Below are positions 63,450-64,000 of a stretch of 64,000 nt of DNA, piece by piece. Source of the stretch: Agelaius tricolor. Lineage: Eukaryota; Chordata; Aves; Passeriformes; Icteridae. Position numbers and translations under genes: made by a program. Where the stretch lies: NCBI GenBank assembly GCA_023055355.1, contig JALJCS010000001.1:94907381-94971380 (forward strand), written 5' to 3'. The notes under the pieces are model-generated. The model had not been told where the DNA came from, did no database searches, and saw only the letters and a list, made by a program, of their open reading frames with translations. How positions within the stretch are numbered: position 1 is the stretch's first letter; every line of letters starts with the position of its first letter.

Positions 63450-63780
63450 ACAAGTAACAAGGCTGGCCCGGCCCCTGTCTCCGGCGGGCTGGGCCCTGCT
63501 GCAGGGCCGGGCTTCATCCCGGGGAGCCCGCCAGGCCCCATCCGAGCCGGGGCAGCATCAGCGCCTGCCGGGCGGGGGCAGGTGACGCCGTCGGCCGCTG
63601 AGTTCCAGCCTGGCTGCTCTGATCCTGGCCCTCCTCCAGCGCAGCTGCTGAGAAAACCAGGAGGTGGCCCTGCAACCCATGCAGAAAACAGCCCCGCGGC
63701 TGGAACTGAACACATTAGGAGCCAAAGACCTGCCATGAGGCCAGAGTGGCTGCCTCCATTCTGGCCGGGCCCCTGAGATC
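63450..63780. other. CpG-rich block (possible CpG island or GC-rich retroelement)
   Basis: Base composition changes abruptly from AT-rich to roughly two-thirds G+C, with some twenty CpG dinucleotides in about 330 bp, including GACGCCGTCGGCCG near 63585. The rest of the window, outside the purine arrays, has almost none. This could be a CpG-island promoter, in which case transcription would probably run out of the window. It could also be the GC-rich end of a relatively young avian retroelement; the sequence from 63860 onward vaguely recalls such elements, but I cannot name one. Open frames across it (minus 63323-63736, 137 codons, with a hydrophobic N-terminus; plus 63444-63776, 110 codons) have Pro/Gly/Ala-rich compositions expected of GC-rich DNA and are not convincing genes. 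Confidence 0.5.
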
Positions 63781-64000
63781 CTCACACAGCACCCTAGTGC
63801 AGCTTCAGAAATCCATTACCCTAAGTACTCCAGCCCCTGCCCGACAGGCATCATGTGGCCATCTGCAGGCCCCGGTGAGATATTAACTCTTTCTGTGCAC
63901 TGATAAGATTTGCAGACCTTCAATCCTCCCTCGGGTGAGAGAAGAGGACAGAGTGAAGACGCGTAGAAAACAGCATGAGACATGAAGGTCAGTAAATTAA
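63781..64000. other. Window edge, unassigned, possibly continuing the CpG-rich unit
   Basis: Moderate-GC sequence that may belong to the same unit as the CpG-rich block. It contains ctccctcgggtgagagaaga and gaagacgcgtagaaaacagc with further CpGs. Its nature depends on sequence beyond the window. Confidence 0.3.

Noticed and set aside
63323..63736. 137-codon minus-strand frame with a hydrophobic, signal-peptide-like start
   Set aside because: It spans the CpG-rich block, where GC-rich DNA has few stops. The Pro/Gly/Ala composition follows from base content, and the overlapping plus-strand frame is equally open.
1..64000. CRISPR arrays, bacterial operons, plasmid or phage modules
   Set aside because: None seen. 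The repeats are vertebrate transposons and microsatellites, and the duplications lack the repeat-spacer layout of CRISPR.

Overview
This window is AT-rich, gene-poor, single-copy-looking vertebrate DNA, almost certainly from a bird. The assignment rests on the repeats. There are several decayed CR1 LINE fragments with the characteristic avian 3' end, and two solo-LTR-like insertions of the avian type whose minus strand starts TGTCCTGGTT and ends AAACCATGACA (as seen in the better-preserved copy). I saw no mammalian SINE or L1 sequence. There are no bacterial-style genes, operons or ribosome binding sites. I found no open reading frame that looks like a conserved protein exon; the longest frames lie inside simple repeats or look like chance frames in AT-rich DNA. 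The window is best read as a gene desert or the inside of a long intron.

Layout, left to right. An AT-rich inverted repeat lies at 199-337. A 0.6-kb GGAA/GAAG purine array interrupted by GGGGCGG and GTGGCGG lies at 1141-1744. Mostly unique DNA with minus-strand CR1 tails follows (4951-5060; a double fragment at 10040-10565). Two plus-strand CR1 3' ends are at 17560-17975 and 20335-20595, and another minus-strand CR1 tail is at 23378-23475. A well-preserved 392-bp LTR lies at 27159-27550. About 13 kb of unremarkable DNA follows. Then comes an old, degenerate tandem array with a period near 150 bp (about 40450-42430), and a second GGAA/GTGGCGG array at 43785-44600. An older LTR lies at 53461-54040. 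The largest transposon, a 2-kb CR1 3' half with a broken reverse transcriptase, is at 55085-57126. A sharply GC- and CpG-rich block at the right edge (63450-63780) is the only promoter-like or CpG-island-like stretch.

There is no set of genes working together to describe. The points most worth checking are the ~150-bp degenerate array, the two purine arrays 42 kb apart that share the same compound unit, and the CpG-rich block at the right edge. All repeat assignments were made by eye from knowledge of avian repeat families; no search was run, and element boundaries are approximate to about 10-30 bp.
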